64,000 nt of DNA from Oscillospiraceae bacterium (GTDB lineage: Bacteria > Bacillota > Clostridia > Oscillospirales > Oscillospiraceae): positions 1-64,000 of the forward strand of contig JAILFJ010000146.1 in NCBI GenBank assembly GCA_024697625.1. Reading direction: 5' to 3'. Numbering within the stretch: the stretch's first letter is position 1; each line of letters starts with the position of its first letter. Of this stretch, positions 5,726 through 12,330 are shown piece by piece. A model generated the notes under the pieces. That model saw nothing but the letters and a program-made list of their open reading frames with translations. It had not been told where the DNA came from and did not search any database. A program made the translations under genes and the position numbers.

Positions 5726-6205
5726 TTAATACACATATAGAAAAGCTTGACTATGCGATTTTGCTGCGGTGATTGCGTCTGCTTTGTTTTTGTAGTATTC
5801 GTATGTCACGGTTTTCGTGCGATGAACTGAAGTACCACCAATATAAACACGCTCGACAATACAGTAATGATTGTGACTTCGAGATTCCGCTTCAACAGTG
5901 GTGATACCATGTTTAGCGTTAACCGCTGCCGCAATGATAGCATCTGCTGGAAATGGCGTATCTATATTTTTTTCTGCCAGATCCTGAGCGGTCTTCTGTT
6001 TTAAATTCCGATCTCGTTTCCGCTGTCGTTCTTTTTCCGCTCGGGCTGCTTTCTCTTCCGGAGTTTCTGCGGCTCGTTTTTCACGCGCTTTTCGGGCTCG
6101 TTCGGCGTTTAATCTTTCCCTTTCTGCCGGATCCATCCTCGCCCGATACTCCTGCATTTTTTGCCTTCTGTACGCACGAAGTTCTTCTGCGGTCATGCTG
6201 GACAT
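5726..6205 (-). CDS. Hypothetical protein with basic coiled-coil head (159 aa)
   Basis: The first ~75 residues are an Arg/Glu/Ala-rich single helix (RAYRRQKMQEYRARM, then repeated KAREKRAAETPEEKAARAEK patterns), and the remaining part is a small alpha/beta domain with two THR/Tyr-rich strands (CIVERVYIGG, VTYEYYKNKADAITAAK). AGGAGGTC is 7 bases before the chosen ATG. It is the last gene of the leftward replication operon. The charged helix could bind DNA or act as a scaffold or packaging adaptor; no family is recognised. No membrane segment. Confidence 0.65.
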   Translation of the reverse strand: MSSMTAEELRAYRRQKMQEYRARMDPAERERLNAERARKAREKRAAETPEEKAARAEKERQRKRDRNLKQKTAQDLAEKNIDTPFPADAIIAAAVNAKHGITTVEAESRSHNHYCIVERVYIGGTSVHRTKTVTYEYYKNKADAITAAKSHSQAFLYVY

Positions 6206-6258
6206 ATTTAATTGACCTCCTGAGAAGGAGGGGAGACGGTCGGCCTCCCCAGGTTAAA

Positions 6259-6456
6259 TCAATCCCAATTTGAATCTTTGAACAGGGCCTCGAACTCCTC
6301 AGGCCGCTTCGCACGAAGTTCAAGACATTGTGCGTAAGTCATACCGTTAAACCTCGGTGCTGTCGCTGCCGTAAAACAATCCATTGAATCTTCACGGAAG
6401 GTTTCAAGACGACTTGATGTTCGGCCACTTTGTAGAGCCTCATACTGCCGGTTCAA
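6259..6456 (-). CDS. Small hypothetical protein, TTG start (65 aa)
   Basis: Start TTG at 6456 is chosen because GGAGG lies 7 bases upstream; the frame also contains an upstream ATG at 6474 but with no ribosome binding site. Product begins MNRQYEALQS and ends with a conserved-looking MTYAQCLELRAKRPEEFEAL helix. It overlaps the previous reading frame by 17 bases. From memory, similar short proteins occur in Clostridia prophages next to genes like the one upstream; function unknown. Confidence 0.6.
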   Translation of the reverse strand: MNRQYEALQSGRTSSRLETFREDSMDCFTAATAPRFNGMTYAQCLELRAKRPEEFEALFKDSNWD

Positions 6457-7177
6457 TATTATCGCCTCCGGTATCATCGTTTTTCTTGGAGTCCGTGATC
6501 TTCGAAACATCAATCTGAAGATAGGCAGGATCATCAAGTTTCTCAACAAACGGCCTGATCGTCCCGTTGTGAGCGGTGTCCACCGTGAACAGGTGAGCAT
6601 AATAACTCGGCTCCTCAGAAAATGCCGAATCAAGCAGGCTGTTTGCAGAATCTCTTAGTTTGCTTTCAACCGTTGCAAAATCGGTTTCCAGCTTGCGAAA
6701 CACTACGTTGTTCTTTTCCGCAATCTCTGCTAGAACAGAGAGAGCTTGCAAATTTCCTGAAAGATGTGGAACCGTTGCGGCTATCTCTGCGGCAGTCACT
6801 TTCTGCCGCATCTGGAGAGTTTGTAGAAGCCTGATTGAACCTTCATCCGGGGCCGACATTGCCTTACTGAATGCGGTCTTTTTCGCTTCTATAACTGCAT
6901 TCAGGTCTTTATCGATCCTATCCCTTGCTACATCTGCAAACGCTTGTTTTTATGCCTGCGTTTCTTTCCAGCGCCGGTCATTCTCCGCTTTGCTATACCG
7001 GTCTTTCTCAGTGTCATAGCGGGCTTGCAGATCGTCTTTCAGCACTTTTACTGCTTCCAATGTCTGCCGGGTCCTGTCGCACCATTTAGCAAGCGACAGT
7101 TCGCCCTTCATGGTGCTGGCGGTGTAAATCGAATCAATCGTGAACTGATAGTCTCGCCTCTCATTGCTGTTAAGCAT
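6440..7177 (-). pseudogene. Helical phage-type protein interrupted by an in-frame stop (would be 245 aa)
   Basis: Two reading frames, 6950-7177 and 6440-6859, are in the same frame and separated only by one TAA at 6950-6952; the codons between the TAA and the next ATG continue the same charged helical composition without another stop. The downstream part has no good ribosome binding site for its first ATG (6859). Read through, the product is a 245-residue helical protein: a short head, a coiled coil (RQTLEAVKVLKDDLQ ...), and an acidic tail ending in DDTGGDN. One base change (CAA or GAA to TAA) explains the break. It could also be a truncated but functional 75-residue protein. Family not recognised; the helical profile resembles phage scaffold-like proteins. 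Confidence 0.6.
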
Positions 7178-7191
7178 AAATAATCATCCTC

Positions 7192-7356
7192 TCAATACAA
7201 AGTTCTGGTTTTTTCAAATTCTACCTGATTTTTGGTGAATTTGACGGTTATTTTGTCCACTTGTGTATAGCGGCTCTTAGCCATCCGCGCTTGCTGGCAG
7301 GCTGCGGCTTTTGCTCCCCACCGGTTCACGCTCTGCAATGTGTCTGCTTTGCTCAT
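7192..7356 (-). CDS. Small basic hypothetical protein (54 aa)
   Basis: ATG at 7356 follows AGGGAGTGGAG by 7 bases, an unusually good ribosome binding site. The product (MSKADTLQSVNRWGAKAAAC...) is basic, Ala/Gln-rich in the first half with a strand-like KITVKFTKNQVEF in the second. It ends 14 bases before the start of the next gene. Function unknown. Confidence 0.6.
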   Translation of the reverse strand: MSKADTLQSVNRWGAKAAACQQARMAKSRYTQVDKITVKFTKNQVEFEKTRTLY

Positions 7357-7370
7357 TTGGCTCCACTCCC

Positions 7371-7478
7371 TTGTGATAAAAAAGATAAGTTTACATTGTC
7401 GTTAAGTTTACCGAATTATCATTCGGTTTTCGACTGACATGGTAAAAAAGGGTCTTACTCCGTCACGATAAAAAAGGC
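7371..7478 (+). repeat. Three direct repeats with core RRTAAAAAAGR
   Basis: TTGTGATAAAAAAGAT (7371-7386), GACATGGTAAAAAAGGG (7436-7452) and CGTCACGATAAAAAAGGC (7461-7478), in an otherwise empty gap, with a small hairpin CCGAAT/ATTCGG (7410-7425) between. Could be protein-binding sites or remnants of regulatory duplications. Confidence 0.4.
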
Positions 7479-7756
7479 GCTCTGTCAAGGTATTTTGCTT
7501 TACAGCGATTCAGAATACAGGTTGTCAATTCATCGACATCGTTAGGGTTTATCACACCACGGTGTACGCAATAGGTGACAGCCTCTTCCAGCGTTTCAAA
7601 AGGATGAGTCCTGCCATCAATGCCAACTGCCCATGGGAGATATGAAGATTCACTATAGCCGATACTCAAACATTGAGTTATATACCGGTACTCATAAATG
7701 ACCTTATACTTAATTTCTGCGAGATTTTTAACGCCCGGAATTCTCATGATTGTAAT
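7463..7756 (-). CDS. Hypothetical protein, possible ATT start (97 aa)
   Basis: A compact alpha/beta protein: YKVIYEYRYITQCLSIG strand region, then THPFETLEEAVTYCVHRG and a DELTTCILNRCKAKYL helix. The first ATG (7747) is 16 bases from AGGAGT, too far, while ATT at 7756 is 7 bases from it; the ATG is the conservative alternative (94 aa). Sits just 3' of the iteron-like array and downstream of the primase-helicase. Family not recognised; a FETLEEAVTYC segment suggests a small substrate- or protein-binding domain. Confidence 0.55.
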   Translation of the reverse strand: MTIMRIPGVKNLAEIKYKVIYEYRYITQCLSIGYSESSYLPWAVGIDGRTHPFETLEEAVTYCVHRGVINPNDVDELTTCILNRCKAKYLDRAPFLS

Positions 7757-7813
7757 GCTAATCACTCCTTTTTTGTGTCTCGATATAACCCTCATCGTCA
7801 GAGAGATTGCAGA

Positions 7814-8009
7814 GGGTCAAATAAGCTTAAAATAGTAGTATTTATTAGTGTTTTGCTTATTTGCCTATAGGGTCAAGTAAGCAAGTAAACCGCTCTCTTA
7901 CTCGCCCCTGTGGGCGAATAAGCAGAAGCCCCTATTTACTTGGGTTTTTCGCTTACTTGCCCCTCATGCGTTTCTATGACGGGAAGTGGTGGTCAATCGG
8001 TCAAGTAAA
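7814..8009. other. Iteron-like array, putative replication origin
   Basis: At least eight copies of GGGYVARTAAGC or its complement: 7814-7826, 7855-7865 (reverse), 7870-7882, 7897-7908 (reverse), 7912-7923, 7933-7944 (reverse, degenerate), 7951-7963 (reverse), 7998-8009. An A+T-only-like stretch (7827-7854) lies between the first two. Copies at 7897-7923 form a hairpin. It sits at the 3' end of the primase-helicase gene, as the origins of staphylococcal pathogenicity islands do relative to pri-rep. Confidence 0.65.
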
Positions 8010-9798
8010 TCATCCATGATTTTTCATTGCCAAAACCGACCGACCGATAATAAATGCGGTCTTCTTCTTTGAGTTCATCTTTTGCCTGCCGTATGATCTT
8101 GGCTGTGAATCCCTCATCTTTTGCGGCAGCTTCAAGGTCACGGATTTTCATTACCCCGTTTTCAGATTCCAACCGGGTGATTATCCAGTCTTTACAATCA
8201 TGCCGCTTTGGTGCTGAGTTCGGAGATGTCCCAGCCTCTTGCCATTCCCGGTCACGTTTCCACGTTCTCCCCTCATCGACAATCGCGCCTTCTTTGATAG
8301 AGAAGAGTATTGTTTCTGACAGTTCCCCGTAATTGCTTTTTTCATGACTGAGATACCGTTGTCCTGGCTTGTCTGTATATCCGACCATCAACACTGATCG
8401 GGCTATATCCCATAGATCAGCGGAATCTGCAATTCGATCCCGTCCATATGCTCCCTTTCTCTTGTTGGTATGACAAAGGATCAAGAAAGTTGTGCCGTAT
8501 GTCTCTCCAAGTCCAATAAACGGTGCAAGGCAATCCCGCATCTGATTTCTTTGTCCCATGTTCACATTGACCGGGGTGAAACCTTGCAGAGGGTCAAATA
8601 CACATAGTGCAGGCTTATAGTGTTCAATGAATCCGGCCATCTTCTCAGTACCGAATTTGAAGTCTCGTAAGAGACCGCTTTGATCGGCTGAAAAGTCCGG
8701 GCAAATTACGTTGTCCATATTTGCCCCTGCTTCACGGAGTTTCCGTTTTAACTTCTGGCTGACGGAATCCTCGGTTGAAAGGAATGCCGTTAACAATGGT
8801 TCACGCTCAACATTGGAATCATCCAGAAGGCACCCTTTTCCGCTGCTGATTGCCGCAATGGTATCAATAGCAATAGAGGTTTTTCCCACCCCGCCATCTG
8901 CACCGAATAGAACAATCTGCCCTTTCGGCATCCTATACGGAATTAGCCATTCCGGGTCTTTTTCCTCAAAAGCGGTTAAGGGCTTGAAGCAAGAAAGGAA
9001 ACTGTCTTTTTCTGTAACGGTGAAGGGTGTCCACGGTTCCGCTGCTGCCTCCAGATCCTTCAGAAGGTCGGGGGCTCGGTCTTTTCCGTAATGCTGGATC
9101 AAATCGGAGACATCGCCTTTTTCAGGAAGGTCGGGCCAGATTTTCCGGAGGTCAATAACCTTCAGACTCTTTGTAACTGGGTCGATCTGAGCGGCTATAT
9201 CCTCGGCAAACTGCCGGCCGATATTGTCATTGTCGGGGATCAGCACAACATCCATGCCCGTGAGTTCCTCTGTGTAGGTGCTATGCCATTTGGATTTACT
9301 CCCGGCTCCATCCTCGGCACTTACGCAGAACAGGCCAAGTGAGGCAAGATTGTCTGTATCTTTTTCACCTTCGAGAAGAAATATTGTCTGCTGCGGTGTC
9401 CCACTCTGATATAGTACATGATCTGCTTTGCCTCTCCCGGATCTCCACGATCCGCCTGGTTCCCGATGTTGCCATAGGAAGTTTTTGTTTCTATCCCGGA
9501 GCTTGCGCGTGCCGTTTCTGTATTGATATTCCGCGACAACATTCTGAAAATCAAACCGGCCTTTTGTAACGGGTTTCTCTCTCTGTGGCATGATGTCTGC
9601 AAAAGTGAGCCCGACTGCCTGCAAGATGTTTTCCGTAACGCATCCGCTGTGGCAATACAGGACTATTCCTCGGTCTCCGTCCGAAACTGTCAGGGAAGCC
9701 TGCCGATCATCATGGCAAGGGCATTTTGCTTGAAAGCTGTTGCGTCCCCTCCAAGTTACGCCAGCAAACCGTCCTGATAGTTCTTGCAACGTGAGCAA
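7993..9798 (-). CDS. Primase-helicase replication protein: zinc finger, TOPRIM, RepA-like ATPase (601 aa)
   Basis: N-terminal CHC2-type zinc finger with C26, C28/H29, C49-H50 and C53; TOPRIM domain with EGEKD at 143-147 and PDND at 188-191 as metal ligands; then a RecA/RepA-type ATPase (AAA_25) with Walker A GADGGVGKTS near residue 300 and Walker B LCVFDPLQG near 400; and a C-terminal winged-helix-like tail. This would unwind and prime DNA at the element's own origin. TTG start at 9798 with AAGGTG 8 bases upstream. Follows the AlpA-like gene by 35 bases, so it is in the leftward early operon. Similar fusions serve plasmids and phage satellites. Strong assignment to domains, moderate to exact role. 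Confidence 0.9.
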   Translation of the reverse strand: MLTLQELSGRFAGVTWRGRNSFQAKCPCHDDRQASLTVSDGDRGIVLYCHSGCVTENILQAVGLTFADIMPQREKPVTKGRFDFQNVVAEYQYRNGTRKLRDRNKNFLWQHREPGGSWRSGRGKADHVLYQSGTPQQTIFLLEGEKDTDNLASLGLFCVSAEDGAGSKSKWHSTYTEELTGMDVVLIPDNDNIGRQFAEDIAAQIDPVTKSLKVIDLRKIWPDLPEKGDVSDLIQHYGKDRAPDLLKDLEAAAEPWTPFTVTEKDSFLSCFKPLTAFEEKDPEWLIPYRMPKGQIVLFGADGGVGKTSIAIDTIAAISSGKGCLLDDSNVEREPLLTAFLSTEDSVSQKLKRKLREAGANMDNVICPDFSADQSGLLRDFKFGTEKMAGFIEHYKPALCVFDPLQGFTPVNVNMGQRNQMRDCLAPFIGLGETYGTTFLILCHTNKRKGAYGRDRIADSADLWDIARSVLMVGYTDKPGQRYLSHEKSNYGELSETILFSIKEGAIVDEGRTWKRDREWQEAGTSPNSAPKRHDCKDWIITRLESENGVMKIRDLEAAAKDEGFTAKIIRQAKDELKEEDRIYYRSVGFGNEKSWMIYLTD

Positions 9799-9833
9799 TT
9801 TCTATCACCTTCTCTCTGTTGCCGGATAGGGGA

Positions 9834-10058
9834 TTATGCGGTTTCTTCCGTCTGATTCTTTATCCATTCACGGAGAGCGTCAACAGAAACAAGTCGTTTG
9901 CTCCCAACACGAAAAGAGCCTTTGAAATCATTTCTGTTCAAAATCTGATAAGCAAACGGGCGGGATATGCTGAGCATATCTGCCATTTCCGTTACAGTTA
10001 CAGCAAGCTTTGGTGGTATCTGCTGATTGATGGTCATCTCTGAAACTGTCGCCTTCAT
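9834..10058 (-). CDS. AlpA/excisionase-family DNA-binding protein (74 aa)
   Basis: A MerR-like/HTH_17 winged helix: VTVTEMADMLSISRPFAYQI, then FRVGSKRLVSVDALREWI, the helix-turn-helix plus wing typical of AlpA and phage excisionases. ATG at 10058 has AGGAAGTGA 7 bases upstream; an in-frame TTG at 10064 is too close to it. First gene of the leftward operon, divergent from the Cro/CI-type regulator. Likely activates excision or the replication genes, as AlpA does in P4-type and PICI elements; could be the Xis partner of the integrase. Confidence 0.85.
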   Translation of the reverse strand: MKATVSEMTINQQIPPKLAVTVTEMADMLSISRPFAYQILNRNDFKGSFRVGSKRLVSVDALREWIKNQTEETA

Positions 10059-10100
10059 GCGCAAATCACTTCCTTGTAAATATTTTCAAATAGCGGTAAA

Positions 10101-10114
10101 GAAAAGCGCTTTTC
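10101..10114. promoter_or_regulatory. Perfect 14-bp palindrome, putative repressor operator
   Basis: GAAAAGCGCTTTTC, just downstream of the predicted leftward start (about 10117). A second perfect palindrome ATAAATATATTTAT lies at 10126-10139 between the promoter boxes. Confidence 0.55.
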
Positions 10115-10118
10115 ATGC

Positions 10119-10147
10119 TTGAATTATAAATATATTTATGATAAAAT
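10119..10147 (+). promoter_or_regulatory. Rightward promoter of the regulator-integrase pair
   Basis: TTGAAT (10119-10124), 17-base spacer, TAAAAT (10142-10147); start near 10154. Its -35 overlaps the -10 of the leftward promoter. Confidence 0.65.
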
Positions 10148-10151
10148 ACAA
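10123..10151 (-). promoter_or_regulatory. Leftward promoter of the AlpA-primase operon
   Basis: Minus strand -35 TTGTAT (10146-10151), 17-base spacer, -10 TATAAT (10123-10128). Box-for-box overlap with the rightward promoter means both cannot be occupied by polymerase at once. Confidence 0.7.
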
Positions 10152-10207
10152 ATAAGATATAAAATTATTTTAATTTATAGTTATCTATTGAAGGGAGTGA
10201 TATATAG

Positions 10208-10693
10208 ATGGGAAACCAAGATAATTATAAAAAAACAATAGGGGAGAGAATAAAGGAGGCGCGAGAAAGCACTATATCTCAATTTCCAGCCAAACTGACA
10301 CGATCTGGAAAACCGGCGAGAAGACGAAAGGCGCATCTTACGCAAGCTGAACTTGCTGAGCTTATTGGCTGTGAACCAAATTATATTAATATGCTTGAAC
10401 ATGGTAATAGTCTGACTTTTGAAAATGCTTGTAAAATCGCCAAAGTAACCGGCGTTTCTCCGGATTATCTGTTAGGAAAAACTGAAAACAAACACTATAC
10501 CGGGGACGTTCTAACCGCTATAGCGGATATGCAAAGATATGCCTTAATGATAGATACATTAATTGAATATATTGCGCTTTCGGCTGGTATAGAAAACAAT
10601 TTATCAGAAAAAGAGTCTGAAGCATTTTGGAATGATATTCTGTGGTATGCGAAAGCTCGTATGACGAAAATGATTCAAGAGAGGGGAGAGTAA
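10208..10693 (+). CDS. Cro/CI-type HTH regulator without peptidase domain (161 aa)
   Basis: HTH_3 domain: GERIKEARESTI, LTQAELAELIGCEPNYINM and FENACKIAKVTGVSPDYLL. A ~14-residue basic insertion (TRSGKPARRRK) lies between helices 1 and 2. The rest is helical (KESEAFWNDILWYAKARM) with no LexA/S24 serine-lysine peptidase, so RecA-mediated self-cleavage is not expected. AGGGAGTG precedes ATG. One base separates its stop from the integrase start, so both share a transcript. Likely master repressor of the leftward operon, possibly relieved by binding a helper-phage protein as Stl does in SaPIs; that last step is inference. Confidence 0.85.
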   Translation: MGNQDNYKKTIGERIKEARESTISQFPAKLTRSGKPARRRKAHLTQAELAELIGCEPNYINMLEHGNSLTFENACKIAKVTGVSPDYLLGKTENKHYTGDVLTAIADMQRYALMIDTLIEYIALSAGIENNLSEKESEAFWNDILWYAKARMTKMIQERGE

Positions 10694-10694
10694 G

Positions 10695-11993
10695 ATGGCA
10701 AAGAGAAGCAATGGAGATGGATCTATCAGAAAACGAAAAGACGGCACTTGGGAGGCACGTTATACAGCCGGCATCAATCCTGGTACTGGTAAAGCTGTAA
10801 GAAAAAGCCTCTACGGGAAAACAAAGGCAGAAGTCGCAGAAAAGTTGAGAGCGGCAACTGCTTCCATCGATAGCGGTTCTTATTTCGAGCCTGAGAAGAT
10901 CACCGTTAAAGGTTGGTTTGAGACTTGGCTTTCAGATTACATGGCAGGCGTAAAGCCTTTGACAGTTCAGCAATATACCTCAATGGTAAATACTCACATC
11001 ATCCCGGCTCTTGGTGCTGTTAAGCTGGCAAAACTGACCACTCCACAGCTTCAGAAATTTTATAATCAGCTTGCAGTTGATGGGATGACTACCCGGCGAA
11101 AGAATCAAAAGACTGGCAAGATTGAGATTGTAAAAAAGACTGCTGAGCGAATAAACCCGGATACTGGCAAGGTTGAAACAGTCTATTTCCCATTGTCAGC
11201 AAAGACAATTCAGAATATACATGATATTATGTCAAAAGCTCTTAATACTGCTATCTCGGCGGGGATGATAAAAGAGAATGTCTCTTCTCGTTGCGTTCTT
11301 CCCAAGGTAGTAAAGAAAGAAGTTGTTCCCTTATCAGAAGAAAAGCAATTGCAGTTTATCCAAGCAATATCGAATCATAAGTATAAAAATCTGTATCTTG
11401 TGTATCTCTTTTGCGGTCTCCGTGAATCTGAGGCAATCGGCCTGACATGGGATTGCATCAATTTTAAGACTGGTACAATGAAGATTTATCGTCAGTGGCA
11501 ACGTGTTCCAGGTGAATGGAGTAAGTTCAGATTTGAAACTCTGAAAAATGACAAGAGTAGAACAATAACTCTTTCTCCATTTGTGCTTTCAATTCTAACG
11601 GATCAACAGAAGAAACAGAGAGTTGAAAAGCTGGCTGCTGGGGAGTTCTGGCAAGGGTTTGAAAATCTGGAAGAACAGGAAACCGCTTTTGTGTTTACGG
11701 ACAAAATCGGAAAGCCTTTGAATCCCGCTCCAGTCTATGAGAATCTCAAAACCATTGTCTCTGATATTGGGATCCCGAATGCATACGTTCATACTCTCCG
11801 ACATACCGCCGCAACAAATGCACTTGCAGAAGGTGACTCCCCGAAAACAGTACAAGAGAATCTTGGACATCATTCTGCGGCATTTACTCTTGATGTTTAT
11901 GGTCATGTCAGTGAAAAGATGCGAGAAGAGAGCGCACAACGGCAACAGGCAATGATTGAGCGCATGGGACTAACAAAGAAGAGAGAAGCATAA
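10695..11993 (+). CDS. int: Tyrosine recombinase integrase (432 aa)
   Basis: N-terminal arm-binding AP2-like domain (GSIRKRKDGTWEARY ... KSLYGKTKAEVAEKL), SAM-like core-binding domain (residues ~75-190) and a catalytic domain with R243 (GLRESEA), H366 and R369 (HTLRHTAA), H392 (LGHHS) and nucleophile Y402 (DVYGHV). Length is usual for the Tn916/phage family. Catalyses insertion into and excision from the tRNA-Ala 3' end, using the adjacent 23-bp att core. GAGGGGAGAGTAAG precedes the ATG. It ends just before a strong terminator and lies 193 bp from attR. Confidence 0.95.
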   Translation: MAKRSNGDGSIRKRKDGTWEARYTAGINPGTGKAVRKSLYGKTKAEVAEKLRAATASIDSGSYFEPEKITVKGWFETWLSDYMAGVKPLTVQQYTSMVNTHIIPALGAVKLAKLTTPQLQKFYNQLAVDGMTTRRKNQKTGKIEIVKKTAERINPDTGKVETVYFPLSAKTIQNIHDIMSKALNTAISAGMIKENVSSRCVLPKVVKKEVVPLSEEKQLQFIQAISNHKYKNLYLVYLFCGLRESEAIGLTWDCINFKTGTMKIYRQWQRVPGEWSKFRFETLKNDKSRTITLSPFVLSILTDQQKKQRVEKLAAGEFWQGFENLEEQETAFVFTDKIGKPLNPAPVYENLKTIVSDIGIPNAYVHTLRHTAATNALAEGDSPKTVQENLGHHSAAFTLDVYGHVSEKMREESAQRQQAMIERMGLTKKREA

Positions 11994-12000
11994 AAAATGA

Positions 12001-12034
12001 CCGCTCCCGGCTTCATGCTGAGAGCGGCTTTTTT
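12001..12034 (+). terminator. Terminator of the regulator-integrase transcript
   Basis: Stem CCGCTC/GAGCGG (12001-12006, 12022-12027), then C and six Ts, 7 bases after the integrase stop. Confidence 0.85.
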
Positions 12035-12036
12035 AC

Positions 12037-12086
12037 ACCCCATCTGATACCCCAACAGGCGGTTTTTCCACCCCAATTTATACCCC
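12037..12086 (+). promoter_or_regulatory. Two putative integrase arm-type sites, right end
   Basis: ACCCC-N7-ACCCC twice (12037-12053 and 12070-12086), same 12-base period as the left-end pair at 558-574. Confidence 0.5.
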
Positions 12087-12186
12087 GATACGGATTTACA
12101 CAAGTTGACCATCTATTGACAAAACATCAGTAAATACAGGGATTTCGCTTGCATCGGTTTAACGGAGGTTTACAGAGTTTCGATAA

Positions 12187-12209
12187 TTCGATCCCCTTCA
12201 AGTCCACCA
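12187..12209 (+). repeat. attR: 23-bp direct repeat of tRNA-Ala 3' end
   Basis: Exact copy of 420-442. Preceding bases do not form a tRNA, so this is the displaced half of the original gene. Confidence 0.92.
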
Positions 12210-12211
12210 GG

Positions 12212-12243
12212 CAGGAAGTTCGGAAACGGGCTTCCTGTTTTTT
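12212..12243 (+). terminator. Original tRNA-Ala terminator, displaced by the element
   Basis: CAGGAAG/CTTCCTG (12212-12218, 12231-12237) followed by six Ts, immediately after attR. Confidence 0.8.
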
Positions 12244-12270
12244 GCGGTTTCCCGTGTGACAGAATAATTC

Positions 12271-12299
12271 TTGCCATTCCGGTGGAATGATGCTAAAAT
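12271..12299 (+). promoter_or_regulatory. Promoter of mgtE
   Basis: TTGCCA (12271-12276), 17-base spacer, TAAAAT (12294-12299). The leader is only about 25 bases, too short for a magnesium M-box riboswitch. Confidence 0.65.
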
Positions 12300-12330
12300 A
12301 ATCTGTCATGTCTGAAGCGGGGGTGAGTCT

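Larger units (their letters stand above)
443..12209. mobile_element. Integrated satellite-like mobile element in tRNA-Ala
   Basis: Bounded by exact 23-bp repeats (420-442, 12187-12209), a period of 11,767 bp. Cargo in order from the integrase end: tyrosine integrase, HTH regulator, AlpA/excisionase-like protein, primase-helicase, iteron-like array, small genes, tape-measure-like protein, two small genes, an isolated rightward regulator gene, and a leftward run of small phage-type genes. Base composition is A+T-richer than both flanks. There is no conjugation, capsid, portal or large terminase gene, so it is not a complete prophage or ICE. Best guess is a phage satellite (PICI-like) or a heavily reduced prophage. 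The 387 bases before the first gene (443-829) hold a terminator, integrase arm sites, a G+C-rich structured block and a leftward terminator. Confidence 0.88.

Noticed and set aside
7897..7923. Terminator at the hairpin in the iteron array
   Set aside because: No T tract follows on either strand; the arms are two opposed iterons.
12210..12330. M-box magnesium riboswitch before mgtE
   Set aside because: The predicted promoter leaves only about 25 bases of leader.
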